NCBI RefSeq assembly: GCF_048820895.1
Contig: NZ_JBMERQ010000003.1
Location: 331,631-395,630, forward strand
Length of the DNA: 64,000 bases
Reading direction: 5' to 3'
DNA from: Cribrihabitans_A neustonicus
Lineage (GTDB): Bacteria > Pseudomonadota > Alphaproteobacteria > Rhodobacterales > Rhodobacteraceae
A program made the translations under genes and the position numbers. The notes under the pieces were generated by a model. That model saw nothing but the letters and a program-made list of their open reading frames with translations, was not told where the DNA came from and ran no database searches. Below are positions 8,451 through 18,837 of the stretch, piece by piece; positions within the stretch are counted from its first letter, which is position 1, and every line of letters begins with the position of its first letter.

Positions 8451-9365
8451 TCAGAACACCGACCAGTCCATCTCCCGCGCCAGCCACTCCATCGCCTCGG
8501 TGCCAAGCTTGGAGTTGCCGTTGTGATCCAGCCCAGGGGACCACACCGCCACGCTTGCCTTCCCCGGCACGATGGCGAGGATGCCGCCGCCGACGCCGCT
8601 CTTGGCGGGCAGGCCGACGCGGTAGGCGAACTCTCCCGAGCCATCGTAATGGCCGCAGGTCAGCATCAGCGCATTGAGCCGCCGGACCCGGCCCTGCGAC
8701 ACCAGGCTCGGCCCGTTCTCCGCTCCGATCAGGAAGCGCCCCGCCTTGGCGAGCTGCACCGCTGTCATCTCAATGGCACATTGGTGGAAGTAGGTGCCGA
8801 GCGTCTTTTCCGGTGTGTTCTTCAGATTGCCGAATGAGGCGAGGAAATTGGCGTGAGCGAAGTTTCGGTGGCCGTGGCGGGTTTCGGAACTTGCCACCGC
8901 TTTGTTGATGTGGATGTCCTCGTCTCCCGCCGCCGCGCGGATGAAGCCGAGGATTTCTGCCAGCGCGTCCTTGGGTTCCCGACCGGCCAGCAGCTCGTCT
9001 GTGGTGACGATGGCGCCTGCATTCACGAAGGGGTTGCGCGGGCGGCCGCGCTCGTGCTCGAGCTGGACGATGGAATTGAAGGCGGTACCCGAGGGCTCGC
9101 GCCCGACCCGCTGCCAGAGCTGGTCGCCGGAACGGCCGAGCGCAATCGCAAGGGTGAAGACCTTGGTGATGCTCTGCGCCGAGAACCGCTTATGCGCATC
9201 CCCGGCTTGGTACAGCTGGCCACCGGCCGTCGCCACTGCGATGGCAAACTGATCCGGGTTCACCTGGCCGAGTTCGGGGATGTAGCTTGCCACCTCGCCC
9301 CGGTCGGCCCGGCTGCGCATCTCCGCGCCGATCTGGTCAAGCAGCTTTTGCAAATGCGGTGCCAC
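8451..9365 (-). CDS. glsA: Glutaminase GlsA
   Basis: This serine-dependent glutaminase converts L-glutamine to glutamate and ammonia in the cytoplasm. The 304-aa length fits the family. The beta-lactamase-like SxxK motif is SITK at residues 65-68, and NPFVNAGAI plus the C-terminal glycine-rich segment KSGVGGGILAIVPGK are typical. The GTG at 9365 is chosen because GGGAGGAG lies just upstream on the minus strand. It is transcribed against the dcw genes and separates mraY from murD. Ammonia or glutamate supply could link it to wall synthesis, but its placement here may be incidental. Confidence 0.92.
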   Translation of the reverse strand: MAPHLQKLLDQIGAEMRSRADRGEVASYIPELGQVNPDQFAIAVATAGGQLYQAGDAHKRFSAQSITKVFTLAIALGRSGDQLWQRVGREPSGTAFNSIVQLEHERGRPRNPFVNAGAIVTTDELLAGREPKDALAEILGFIRAAAGDEDIHINKAVASSETRHGHRNFAHANFLASFGNLKNTPEKTLGTYFHQCAIEMTAVQLAKAGRFLIGAENGPSLVSQGRVRRLNALMLTCGHYDGSGEFAYRVGLPAKSGVGGGILAIVPGKASVAVWSPGLDHNGNSKLGTEAMEWLAREMDWSVF

Positions 9366-9495
9366 CCGCGGCTCCTCCCTTTGCCTGAGCAGGAAATCTC
9401 GGGCATGGGGCAGGGCTTGTCAATCTGAGGAGACTGGCAAAGCCGCGAGGGATCGGGTAGCGGTTCCGGCAAGAGTTTAAGTGGGAGTGCAGGCA

Positions 9496-10893
9496 ATGAT
9501 CCCGGTGAAAGGGTTTGAAGGCGCCAGGGTGGCGGTTCTGGGTCTTGGGCGCTCGGGGGTGGCGACGGCGCGCGCGCTTAGGGCAGGCGGGGCGGAGCCC
9601 ATCTGCTGGGACGATAACCCCGCCGCGCGTGAGGCCGCGGAAGGCGAGGGTTTTGCCTGCGCGGACCTTCTGCACCAGGGCGCGTTCGACGCGGTGGCAG
9701 CACTGATCGTCTCGCCCGGTATCCCGCATCTGTACCCCAAGCCGAACCCGGTGGTGCGGGCCGCGCTCGAGGCCGGGGTGCCGGTCGACAATGACATCGG
9801 ACTGTTCTTCCGCTCCATCGCGGAAGGTGACTGGGGCATGATGGAGCAGCCGCCCAAGGTGGTGGCAGTGACCGGTTCCAACGGGAAATCGACCACGGTG
9901 GCGCTGTTGCACCACATCCTGCAGCAGGCGGGCCGGGAAAGCCAGCTGGCGGGCAACATCGGCCGCGGCGTGCTGGACATTGACCCGCCGGGCGAGGGCG
10001 GCGTGGTGGTGCTGGAGCTGTCGAGCTACCAGACCGAACTGGCCCGTGCGCTGACGCCCGATGTGGCGGTCTTCACCAATCTCTCGCCCGATCACCTCGA
10101 CCGGCACGCCGGCATGGGCGGCTATTTCGCCGCCAAGCGCAGGCTGTTTGCCGAGGGCGGCCCGGACCGGGCGGTGATCGGCGTCGACGAGGACGAGGGG
10201 CTATTTCTCGCGGGGCAGCTTTCCGAAGGCGCGGGCGATGACCGGGTGATCCGCACGTCGGTGACCCGGAAGCTCACCGGCGCCGGCTGGCAGGTCTTTG
10301 CGCGGAAAGGGTTTTTGAGCGAATACCGCAAGGGCCGTCAGGCGGCCTCGATCGACCTGCGCGGGATGACCGGCCTGCCGGGCGCGCACAACCACCAGAA
10401 CGCCTGCGCGGCCTATGCGGCGGCGCGCACCCTGGGGCTGGCGCCCCGGGTGATCGAGGCGGGGCTTGCGGGCTACCCTGGCTTGCCCCACCGCAGCCAG
10501 ACCATCGCCGACGCCGGCGGGGTGCGCTACGTGAACGATAGCAAGGCCACCAACGTCGACAGCGCGGTGAAGGCTCTGAGCGCTTTCCCCCGCATCCGCT
10601 GGATCTGCGGCGGGCTGGAGAAGGACGGCGGACTCGACGCGCTCAAGGGGCAGACCGGCAACGTGGTGAAGGCCTACGTAATCGGGCGCGAGGCGGCGGG
10701 TTTTGCCATGCAGCTTGAGGTCGAGGCCGAGGTCTGCACCACCATGGCGGCCGCGGTGGAGCGGGCAATGGCCGAGGCAGAGCCGGGCGACACTGTGCTG
10801 CTGGCCCCGGCGGCAGCCAGTTTCGATCAATACGACAACTTCGAGCGCCGCGGCGAGGATTTTGCAGCAGAGGTGCGGAAGCGTCTGGAGTAG
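9496..10893 (+). CDS. murD: UDP-MurNAc-L-Ala:D-Glu ligase MurD
   Basis: MurD adds D-glutamate to UDP-MurNAc-L-alanine. The product (465 aa from the ATG at 9496) has an N-terminal nucleotide-sugar binding fold (VAVLGLGRSGVATARAL), the ATP motif TGSNGKSTT near 120, and the block LELSSYQTE. Late Mur motifs include HRSQTIADAGGVRYVNDSKATN. The ATG is preferred to the GTG at 9481 because GGGAG lies eight bases before it. Since glsA lies upstream on the opposite strand, murD probably needs its own promoter or read-through over glsA. Confidence 0.95.
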   Translation: MIPVKGFEGARVAVLGLGRSGVATARALRAGGAEPICWDDNPAAREAAEGEGFACADLLHQGAFDAVAALIVSPGIPHLYPKPNPVVRAALEAGVPVDNDIGLFFRSIAEGDWGMMEQPPKVVAVTGSNGKSTTVALLHHILQQAGRESQLAGNIGRGVLDIDPPGEGGVVVLELSSYQTELARALTPDVAVFTNLSPDHLDRHAGMGGYFAAKRRLFAEGGPDRAVIGVDEDEGLFLAGQLSEGAGDDRVIRTSVTRKLTGAGWQVFARKGFLSEYRKGRQAASIDLRGMTGLPGAHNHQNACAAYAAARTLGLAPRVIEAGLAGYPGLPHRSQTIADAGGVRYVNDSKATNVDSAVKALSAFPRIRWICGGLEKDGGLDALKGQTGNVVKAYVIGREAAGFAMQLEVEAEVCTTMAAAVERAMAEAEPGDTVLLAPAAASFDQYDNFERRGEDFAAEVRKRLE

Positions 10894-11134
10894 AGGCGGC
10901 AGGATAGGGAAAGGAGCTTCAGGCTCACTAAAGCGGACAATCCGCTCCGAAGCCGCCTTCACTTGTCCCCTGCCTGCCAAGGCCATCTCCCGCCCGCAAG
11001 CCCAATGGCCGTCTCCCGCCGGGGCGGGGCCCCTCGGCAATTCCGCTTGCGCCCATCGTCTGTATCCGGAAGCCGATGTCCAGGCGAAGGCGGCTCTGAA
11101 GCAGTTAATCCTGAAGGTGGGCGGGACGATCCTG

Positions 11135-12325
11135 TCAGATGGTGGCCGCGATGGCAGTGCCCGCCGCATAGCCGGAGGCCCAGGCCCATTGGAAGTTGTA
11201 GCCGCCGAGCCAGCCGGTCACGTCCACCGCCTCGCCGATCGCATAGAGCCCCGGGACGGTCTTGGCTTCCATGCTGCGCGACGACAGCGCATCGGTATTG
11301 ATGCCGCCCAGCGTGACTTCGGCGGTGCGGTAGCCTTCGGTGCCCGCGGGCAGCAGCGCCCAGTCCTCCAGCCTGTCACAGAGCGCCCTGAGCGACGCGT
11401 CGGACTGGTCGGCAAGCCGGCCGCTGAGGCCCAGTTCCGGTGCAAGGAACTCGACCAGCCGGGCGGGCAGGTGGCGGGCGAGCTCGGTAGTGAAATCACG
11501 GCCGCCCCCGGCTCGGCGCTGCTCGCGCAGGAGGTCGTAGAGCGGGATGTCCGGGATCAGGTTGGCCCGGATCTCCTCGCCCTCGCGCCAGTAGGAGGAA
11601 AGTTGCAGCACAGATGGCCCCGAGAGGCCGCGATGGGTGAATAGCAGCGCCTCGTCAAAACTGGCCTGCGCGTTCGACAGCCGCGCGGGCAGAGCCACGC
11701 CCGAAAGCGGTTTGAAGCGGCCGTCAGGGAAGGTGAAGGGCACCAGGGCGGGGCGGGTCTCGGTGACCTCCAGCCCGAACTGGCGGGCGAGGTCATAGGC
11801 CAGCCCGGTGGCGCCCATCTTGGGGATCGACTTGCCGCCGGTGGCCAGCACCAGGTTGCGGCAGGTGACGGTCTGCGGCTTGCCCTCGCGCAGGAGGCTG
11901 ACCTTGAAGCCGTCTCCGCTGCGCTCGACGCGCTCCACCGAGGTTTGCAGCCAGAGACCGGCGCCTGCGTTCGTCATCTCCTTCACCAGCATCTGGATGA
12001 TCTGCTTGGCCGATCCGTCGCAGAACAGCTGGCCCAGGGTCTTTTCGTGCCAGGCAATACTGTGGCGGTCCACCAGTCCGATGAAATCCCACTGCGTATA
12101 GCGCGCCAGCGCCGACTTGCAGAAATGCGGGTTGGCGGAGAGGTAGTTCTCCGGGGCCGCATACATGTTGGTGAAGTTGCAGCGCCCGCCGCCGGAGATG
12201 CGGATCTTCTCGCCCGGGGCCTTGGCGTGGTCAATCACCAGGGTGCGGCCGCGGGTATGGGCGGCGCACATCATGCCGGCCGCGCCGGCGCCGAGAATCA
12301 GGGTATCCATCTGCATGGCGGGCAT
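11135..12325 (-). CDS. BaiN/HI0933-type NAD(P)/FAD-dependent oxidoreductase
   Basis: This is a flavoprotein of the HI0933/YhiN/BaiN family, whose physiological substrates are mostly unknown. The 396-aa product begins with the dinucleotide fold LILGAGAAGMMCA. It has the family signature RISGGGRCNFTN near residue 45, the ATGGKSIPKMGATG block near 165, and a C-terminal FAD-binding end, LYAIGEAVDVTGWLGGYNFQWAWASG. Three in-frame ATGs (12325, 12316, 12310) precede the fold and none has a clear ribosome binding site, so the start is uncertain. It lies between murD and ftsW on the opposite strand, the second such interruption of the dcw cluster. Confidence 0.88.
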   Translation of the reverse strand: MPAMQMDTLILGAGAAGMMCAAHTRGRTLVIDHAKAPGEKIRISGGGRCNFTNMYAAPENYLSANPHFCKSALARYTQWDFIGLVDRHSIAWHEKTLGQLFCDGSAKQIIQMLVKEMTNAGAGLWLQTSVERVERSGDGFKVSLLREGKPQTVTCRNLVLATGGKSIPKMGATGLAYDLARQFGLEVTETRPALVPFTFPDGRFKPLSGVALPARLSNAQASFDEALLFTHRGLSGPSVLQLSSYWREGEEIRANLIPDIPLYDLLREQRRAGGGRDFTTELARHLPARLVEFLAPELGLSGRLADQSDASLRALCDRLEDWALLPAGTEGYRTAEVTLGGINTDALSSRSMEAKTVPGLYAIGEAVDVTGWLGGYNFQWAWASGYAAGTAIAATI

Positions 12326-12478
12326 CGACCACGGAACGGGGAACGGCGCAAGCGGCCCCTGTGCGATTTCCCGCCGCGCGGGGCGGAAGAGGCTGGCTTG
12401 ATTATCTCTTTCCGGTTAGGCTTTCGTTCATAGACCCCGGCAAAGGGGCGGAACGAGGCAGATAGTGGCGGTATTTCC

Positions 12479-13651
<1,173 letters not shown>

Positions 13652-13782
13652 ATGCGCCGCCGCGCGGGTGGCAAGGGTAGCGAACGGAACGGAATACGGA
13701 AAATGCCACCTGAGCTGGAACCGGGGCGGTGCCGTCGCGGTTGAGCACAGGTGCAGGCAAACAAAGAAAGAGACCATCACGG

Positions 13783-14874
13783 ATGGCACAAAAACTGCTC
13801 TTGATGGCGGCGGGCGGCACCGGCGGACACATGTTTCCGGCGCAGGCGCTCGCCGAGGCGATGCTGAAGCGCGGCTGGCGGGTGAAGCTCTCGACCGACG
13901 CACGCGGCGCGCGCTATACCGGCGGCTTCCCCCATACAACGGAGATCACCCAGGTTTCATCGGCCACCTTCGCCCGCGGCGGGCTGGCCGCGAAGGCGCT
14001 GGCGGGGCCGAAGATCGTGGCCGGCGTGCTGTCGATGGCGCGTCAGATGCGCAAGGACCGCCCGGATGCGGTGATCGGCTTTGGCGGCTATCCCACGATC
14101 CCGGCGCTGGGGGCGGCGGTGCTGTTGAAGCTGCCGCGGATGATCCACGAGCAGAACGGTGTTCTGGGCCGGGTGAACCAGCTTTTTGCCAAGCGCGTCT
14201 CGGGCGTGGCCTGCGGCACCTGGCCCACGGACCTGCCCGCGGGCGTCGCGCATGAGCACGTCGGCAACCCGGTGCGCGCCGCCGTGGCCGAGCGCGCAGG
14301 CGCGGCCTACATCCCGCCCGGGGACTATCCGATGTCGGTGCTGGTAATCGGCGGCAGCCAGGGCGCGCGGATCCTTTCGGATGTGGTGCCCGCGGCGATG
14401 GCGGCGCTGCCGGAGCGCATCCGCGGGCACCTGCGCGTTTCCCACCAGGCACGCGAGGAGGACCGGCCCAGGGTGGCGGAGTTCTACGCCAGCCACGGCA
14501 TCGACGCCGATGTGCAGAGCTTCTTCACGGACGTGCCCGCCCGCATGTCGGAGGCACAGCTGGTGATCTCGCGCTCGGGCGCGTCCTCGGTTGCGGATAT
14601 CGCCGCAATCGGGCGGCCTTCAATTCTGATCCCCTTCGCTGCGGCCGCCGGCGACCACCAGACCGCCAACGCCCGCGGGCTGGCCGAAGCCAATGCTGCC
14701 GTTATGATCCCGGAAAGCGCGCTTGATGTTCCGGTCCTGGCGGAGCATATGGGCGCAATTCTGAGTAACCCGCAGGCCGCCGCGCAGATGGCGGCTGCCG
14801 CACTGAGAGCCGGCGTGCCGGATGCCACCGAGAGGCTGGTGGCCCTGGTCGAACGACTGGCCGAGGAAGGATAA
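13783..14874 (+). CDS. murG: Lipid II synthase MurG (GlcNAc transferase)
   Basis: MurG adds GlcNAc to lipid I on the cytoplasmic face of the inner membrane. The 363-aa product begins with the nucleotide-binding motif GGTGGHMFPA near residue 11. It continues with GFGGYPTIPAL near 97, EQNGVLGRVN near 125, and the C-terminal UDP-sugar motif region SGASSVADIAAIGRPSILIP near 265. The ATG at 13783 starts directly before the conserved fold; upstream in-frame codons have no similarity to the family. murC follows after four bases. Confidence 0.95.
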   Translation: MAQKLLLMAAGGTGGHMFPAQALAEAMLKRGWRVKLSTDARGARYTGGFPHTTEITQVSSATFARGGLAAKALAGPKIVAGVLSMARQMRKDRPDAVIGFGGYPTIPALGAAVLLKLPRMIHEQNGVLGRVNQLFAKRVSGVACGTWPTDLPAGVAHEHVGNPVRAAVAERAGAAYIPPGDYPMSVLVIGGSQGARILSDVVPAAMAALPERIRGHLRVSHQAREEDRPRVAEFYASHGIDADVQSFFTDVPARMSEAQLVISRSGASSVADIAAIGRPSILIPFAAAAGDHQTANARGLAEANAAVMIPESALDVPVLAEHMGAILSNPQAAAQMAAAALRAGVPDATERLVALVERLAEEG

Positions 14875-14878
14875 GAGT

Positions 14879-16276
14879 ATGAACCCTGCAACCAAACTGC
14901 CCGGTGATGTTGGCCCAATCCATTTCGTGGGGATTGGCGGTATTGGCATGTCGGGCATCGCAGAGGTGCTCTTGAACCTGGGCTACACCGTGCAGGGCTC
15001 AGATCTGAAGGCTTCCAAGATCACTGGGCGCCTGGAGGAGCTGGGCGCGCGCATCTTCGTGGGTCAGCGGGCGGAGAATCTCGAGGGCGCCGCGGTTGTG
15101 GTGATCTCCTCGGCAATCAAGCCGGGCAACGCCGAGCTGGACGAGGCCCGCCGCCGTGGTCTGCCGGTGGTGCGCCGGGCGGAGATGCTGGCTGAGCTGA
15201 TGCGGCTGAAATCGAACATCGCGATCGCCGGCACCCACGGCAAGACCACCACCACCACGATGATGGCCGAGCTGATGGTGGCCGGCGGTTTCGATCCGAC
15301 CGTGGTCAACGGCGGCATCCTCCACGCCTACGGCTCGAACGCGCGCATGGGGCAGGGCGAGTGGATGGTGGTGGAGGCGGATGAGTCCGACGGCACCTTC
15401 AACCGCCTGCCCGCGACCATTGCGGTGGTCACCAATATCGACCCGGAGCACATGGAACACTGGGGCGATTTCGACCGGCTCCGCGACGGCTTCCTCGAAT
15501 TTGTCTCCAACATCCCCTTCTATGGCATCGCGGTCTGCTGCACCGATCATGCCGAAGTGCAGGCGCTGGTGGGGCGGATCTCGGACCGCCGCGTCGTCAC
15601 CTACGGCTTCAACGCGCAGGCCGATGTGCGGGCAGTTAACCTCGCCTACAAAGGCGGCATCGCGCATTTCGACATCGTGCTGCGCGCCGAGGACCGGGTG
15701 ATCGAGGGCTGCACCCTGCCGATGCCGGGCGATCACAACGTCTCCAACGCGCTGTCCGCCGTCGCCGTGGCGCGGCATCTTGGTATGAACAGCAGTGAAA
15801 TCCGCACCGCGCTGGCCGAGTTCCGCGGCGTGAACCGGCGCTTTACCAAGGTGGGCGAGGTCGATGGCGTCACCATCATCGACGACTACGGGCACCACCC
15901 GGTGGAAATCGCCGCGGTGCTCAAGGCAGCGCGCCAGGCCTGCGACGGGCGGGTGATCGCGGTGCACCAGCCGCACCGCTACTCGCGCCTGTCGAACCTG
16001 TTCGACGATTTCTGCGCGTGTTTTAACGAAGCCGACGTGGTTGCCATCGCCGAGGTGTTCCCGGCGGGCGAAGATCCGATTGAGGGCGCCGGGCGCGACG
16101 ACCTGGTGGCAGGCCTGATCCGCCACGGCCACCGCCATGCCCGCGCGATTCTCAGTGAGGAGGATCTGGAGCGGCTGGTGCGCGAACAGGCGCGGCCGGG
16201 CGACATTGTGGTCTGTCTCGGCGCCGGCACCATCAGCGCCTGGGCAAACGCGCTGCCTGCGCGGCTGGAGGCCTGA
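14879..16276 (+). CDS. murC: UDP-MurNAc:L-alanine ligase MurC
   Basis: MurC adds the first amino acid of the stem peptide. The product (465 aa from 14879) has the N-terminal motif FVGIGGIGMSGIAE, the ATP motif GTHGKTTTTTMM near residue 120, the central block EADESDGTFNRL near 170, and HQPHRYSRL near 365. The start has GAGGAAGG at 14862-14870 upstream. Gene order murG-murC with a four-base gap suggests one transcript. Confidence 0.96.
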   Translation: MNPATKLPGDVGPIHFVGIGGIGMSGIAEVLLNLGYTVQGSDLKASKITGRLEELGARIFVGQRAENLEGAAVVVISSAIKPGNAELDEARRRGLPVVRRAEMLAELMRLKSNIAIAGTHGKTTTTTMMAELMVAGGFDPTVVNGGILHAYGSNARMGQGEWMVVEADESDGTFNRLPATIAVVTNIDPEHMEHWGDFDRLRDGFLEFVSNIPFYGIAVCCTDHAEVQALVGRISDRRVVTYGFNAQADVRAVNLAYKGGIAHFDIVLRAEDRVIEGCTLPMPGDHNVSNALSAVAVARHLGMNSSEIRTALAEFRGVNRRFTKVGEVDGVTIIDDYGHHPVEIAAVLKAARQACDGRVIAVHQPHRYSRLSNLFDDFCACFNEADVVAIAEVFPAGEDPIEGAGRDDLVAGLIRHGHRHARAILSEEDLERLVREQARPGDIVVCLGAGTISAWANALPARLEA

Positions 16277-16338
16277 CGGTTGCGGCGCCGCCGGGCGGGA
16301 CATTCCACTCAAGCCCGCGGGGCAGGGGAGGCGGCGCG

Positions 16339-16587
16339 ATGACCGCGTCGCTTATTCTGGCTGCGGTCTGGGCGCTGGCGGCCAATGTGCTTGCGATTCT
16401 GCCAAGCCGCGACAATCACTGGACCCGTGCATATGTGCTGATCGCGTTCGGAATTCCGCTCCTGGGCTATGTAACCTATGAAAACGGCCCCTGGTGGGGG
16501 CTGGCACTGCTGCTTGCCGGCATGTCGATATTGCGCTGGCCACTCATCTACCTCGGCCGCTGGCTGCGCGACACCTTCAGCCGCTGA
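16339..16587 (+). CDS. DUF2484 small membrane protein
   Basis: This is an 82-aa protein of unknown function with about three hydrophobic segments (approximately residues 3-20, 31-47 and 52-66) and a basic C-terminal tail. It matches in character the DUF2484 proteins commonly found between murC and murB in Rhodobacterales. It sits 62 bases after murC and 111 bases before murB on the same strand, with a GGGGAGG tract just before the ATG. The constant location suggests a lineage-specific role in envelope growth, but no function is known. Confidence 0.75.
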   Translation: MTASLILAAVWALAANVLAILPSRDNHWTRAYVLIAFGIPLLGYVTYENGPWWGLALLLAGMSILRWPLIYLGRWLRDTFSR

Positions 16588-16698
16588 GCCACCCTTAGCG
16601 GCCCGCGGCGCTGGCGTGCGTTGCCCCTTTATCTTGGCGCCCGGCTCGGCTAGGGAATAGGGCCGCAGAGGCTCTGCAAAAGAGGGACAGACAATACG

Positions 16699-17640
16699 AT
16701 GGCGGCAATCTCCGGCAAGGAGCTGCCAGACGTCCGCGGGCGGCTGGCAGCGGGCAAACAGCTTTCCGAATTGACTTGGCTGCGCGTCGGCGGTCCTGCC
16801 GACCATTTTTTCCAGCCTGCGGATACCGAAGACCTGGCGCAATTTCTGCGCCATCTGGATCCGGATGTGCCGGTTTTCCCGATCGGCGTCGGCTCCAATC
16901 TCATTGTGCGCGACGGCGGGTTGCGGGCGGTGGTGATCCGCCTGGGGCGGGGTTTCAACGGAATCGAGGCCGAAGGCGATACCGTTGTGGCGGGCGCGGC
17001 GGCGCTGGATGCCCACGTGGCGCGGCGCGCTGCGGATTCGGGCATCGACCTTACTTTCCTGCGGACCATCCCCGGCACCATTGGCGGCGCGGTGCGGATG
17101 AACGCAGGCTGCTACGGCAGCTACCTGGCCGATGTCTTCCAGTCCGCCACTATCGTCACCCGCCAGGGCGAGATCCGCGAGATCACGGCGGAGGAGTTGC
17201 GCTTCCGCTACCGGCAGACCGATTTCCCGGACGGCGCAGTACTGGTTTCGGCGGTTCTGCGCGGCCCCAAGGGCGCCCCGGAGGCGCTGCACGCGCGCAT
17301 GCAGGCGCAGCTTGAGGCTCGCGACGCCAACCAGCCGACCCGCGAACGCTCGGCGGGTTCCACCTTCCGAAACCCGGCGGGCTTTTCCTCGACCGGGCGG
17401 ACGGATGACGTGCATGACCTCAAGGCCTGGAAGGTGATCGACGATGCCGGCATGCGCGGCGCCCGCCGCGGCGGCGCCCAGATGAGCGAGAAACACTCAA
17501 ACTTTCTCATCAATACCGGTGGTGCCAGCGCCGCGGATCTTGAGGGGCTGGGCGAAGATGTGCGAAAAAAGGTTTACGAAGATTCTGGCATCACGCTAGA
17601 GTGGGAAATCATGCGGATTGGCGATCCGCTTCCCGAATAA
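16699..17640 (+). CDS. murB: UDP-N-acetylenolpyruvoylglucosamine reductase MurB
   Basis: MurB is the FAD- and NADPH-dependent enzyme that makes UDP-MurNAc from enolpyruvyl-UDP-GlcNAc. The 313-aa product shows LTWLRVGGPADHFF near residue 30 and the FAD-binding block PIGVGSNLIVRDGG near 62. It also has TIPGTIGGAVRMNAGCYG near 125, RERSAGSTFRNP near 218 (active-site serine region), and MSEKHSNFLINTGGA near 265. The length is typical. The ATG at 16699 follows an AGAGGGAC ribosome binding site. Confidence 0.95.
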   Translation: MAAISGKELPDVRGRLAAGKQLSELTWLRVGGPADHFFQPADTEDLAQFLRHLDPDVPVFPIGVGSNLIVRDGGLRAVVIRLGRGFNGIEAEGDTVVAGAAALDAHVARRAADSGIDLTFLRTIPGTIGGAVRMNAGCYGSYLADVFQSATIVTRQGEIREITAEELRFRYRQTDFPDGAVLVSAVLRGPKGAPEALHARMQAQLEARDANQPTRERSAGSTFRNPAGFSSTGRTDDVHDLKAWKVIDDAGMRGARRGGAQMSEKHSNFLINTGGASAADLEGLGEDVRKKVYEDSGITLEWEIMRIGDPLPE

Positions 17641-17739
17641 GTATTGGAAACCAAAGGCATCGGCCGGCCTTCGCCCTGCGGCGCGCGGGCCGGGATGCGC
17701 GGCGGGGCAGCGGCCGTCTTAATCTTGGTAAAGGCAGTG

Positions 17740-17754
17740 TTAACGCCCCGGTAA
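17740..17754 (+). promoter_or_regulatory. CtrA-like half-site pair upstream of ddl-ftsQA
   Basis: TTAA (17740-17743), seven bases, then GTAA (17751-17754) fits the alphaproteobacterial CtrA consensus TTAA-N7-TTAA with one mismatch. It lies in the gap between murB and ddl, where a promoter for ddl-ftsQA would be expected. CtrA controls ftsQA and ftsZ in Caulobacter. Such short motifs occur by chance, so this is only a candidate. Confidence 0.3.
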
Positions 17755-17880
17755 GGAATTCGGCGCTACTGTGCCGGAACCCGGGCGCAAAGCGGCCGGA
17801 GTGCTGCGGCGGAGGCTTCCAGATTGCCTGGCTGCGGCGCAGGGAACCAAGGGCGGGTCCGAGGATCTGCTCCAACAATC

Positions 17881-17898
17881 AGGGGCGTCAAAGCCCCT
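17881..17898 (+). other. Hairpin in the ddl leader
   Basis: AGGGGC and GCCCCT form a perfect 6-bp stem around GTCAAA, 19 bases before the ddl start and just before its ribosome binding site. It has no T tract, so it is not a typical terminator. It may affect mRNA stability or translation start, or be incidental. Confidence 0.35.
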
Positions 17899-17916
17899 AG
17901 CAAGAAGGCGCGAGTG

Positions 17917-18837
17917 GTGAGTAAGTCGAGCAAGACACTCCCGAAAGTGGCGGTGCTGATGGGCGGCCCTTCGGCCGAGCGCGAGGTGTCGCTGTCAAGC
18001 GGCCGGGAATGTGCGGCCGCGCTGCGGGGCGAGGGATTCGAAACCGTTGAGATTGACGCGGGCAGGGACCTCTGTACGCGGCTGCAGGACGCGAAGCCGG
18101 ATGTGGTCTTCAACGCGCTGCACGGGCGCTGGGGTGAGGACGGCTGCGTCCAGGGCATGCTGGAATGGCTCGGCCTGCCTTACACCCACTCCGGCGTGCT
18201 GGCCTCGGCGCTGGCGATGGACAAGCAGCGCTCCAAGGAGGTCTACCGTGCCGCCGGGCTTCCGGTGGTGGAGAGCGGGCTTTTCGCGAAGGAAGCGGTC
18301 AGCGCGGGCCACGTAATGCCGCCGCCGTATGTGGTGAAGCCCAACAACGAAGGCTCCAGCGTCGGCATTTACATCGTGCAGGAGGCCGCAAACGGCCCGC
18401 CGCAACTGTCGGACGACATGCCTGCGCAAGTCATGGTCGAGACCTACGCGCCAGGCCGCGAACTCACCACCACGGTGATTGGCGGCCGCGCGCTCACCGT
18501 GACCGACATCCTCACCGACGGCTGGTACGACTACGACGCCAAGTACAAACCCGGCGGCTCCCGCCATGTGCTGCCCGCGGATATCCCGCAGGAGATCCGC
18601 GACCTCTGCCTGGAGTATGCGCTGGCGGCGCACCGGGCACTGGGATGCCGGGGCGTAAGCCGTACCGATTTCCGCTGGGACGAGAGCCGCGGCGCGGGCG
18701 GGCTGATCCTCTTGGAGACCAACACCCAGCCGGGCATGACGCCGACTTCGCTGGTGCCCGAACAAGCCGCCCATTGCGGCATCAGCTTCGGCGAGCTCTG
18801 TGCCTGGATGGTGGAGGATGCTTCATGCAATCGCTGA
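17917..18837 (+). CDS. ddl: D-alanine--D-alanine ligase
   Basis: Ddl joins two D-alanines with ATP to make the dipeptide used by MurF. The product is 306 aa from the GTG at 17917, the usual size. ATP-grasp features are clear: VLMGGPSAEREVSLSSG near residue 12, HGRWGEDGCVQGMLEWLGLPYTHSG near 70, PYVVKPNNEGSSVGIY near 135, and the metal-binding end LLETNTQPGMTPTSLVPEQA. The GTG at 17917 has AAGAAGG about nine bases upstream; GTG at 17914 is an alternative. The 3' end overlaps ftsQ by 13 bases. Confidence 0.94.
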   Translation: MSKSSKTLPKVAVLMGGPSAEREVSLSSGRECAAALRGEGFETVEIDAGRDLCTRLQDAKPDVVFNALHGRWGEDGCVQGMLEWLGLPYTHSGVLASALAMDKQRSKEVYRAAGLPVVESGLFAKEAVSAGHVMPPPYVVKPNNEGSSVGIYIVQEAANGPPQLSDDMPAQVMVETYAPGRELTTTVIGGRALTVTDILTDGWYDYDAKYKPGGSRHVLPADIPQEIRDLCLEYALAAHRALGCRGVSRTDFRWDESRGAGGLILLETNTQPGMTPTSLVPEQAAHCGISFGELCAWMVEDASCNR

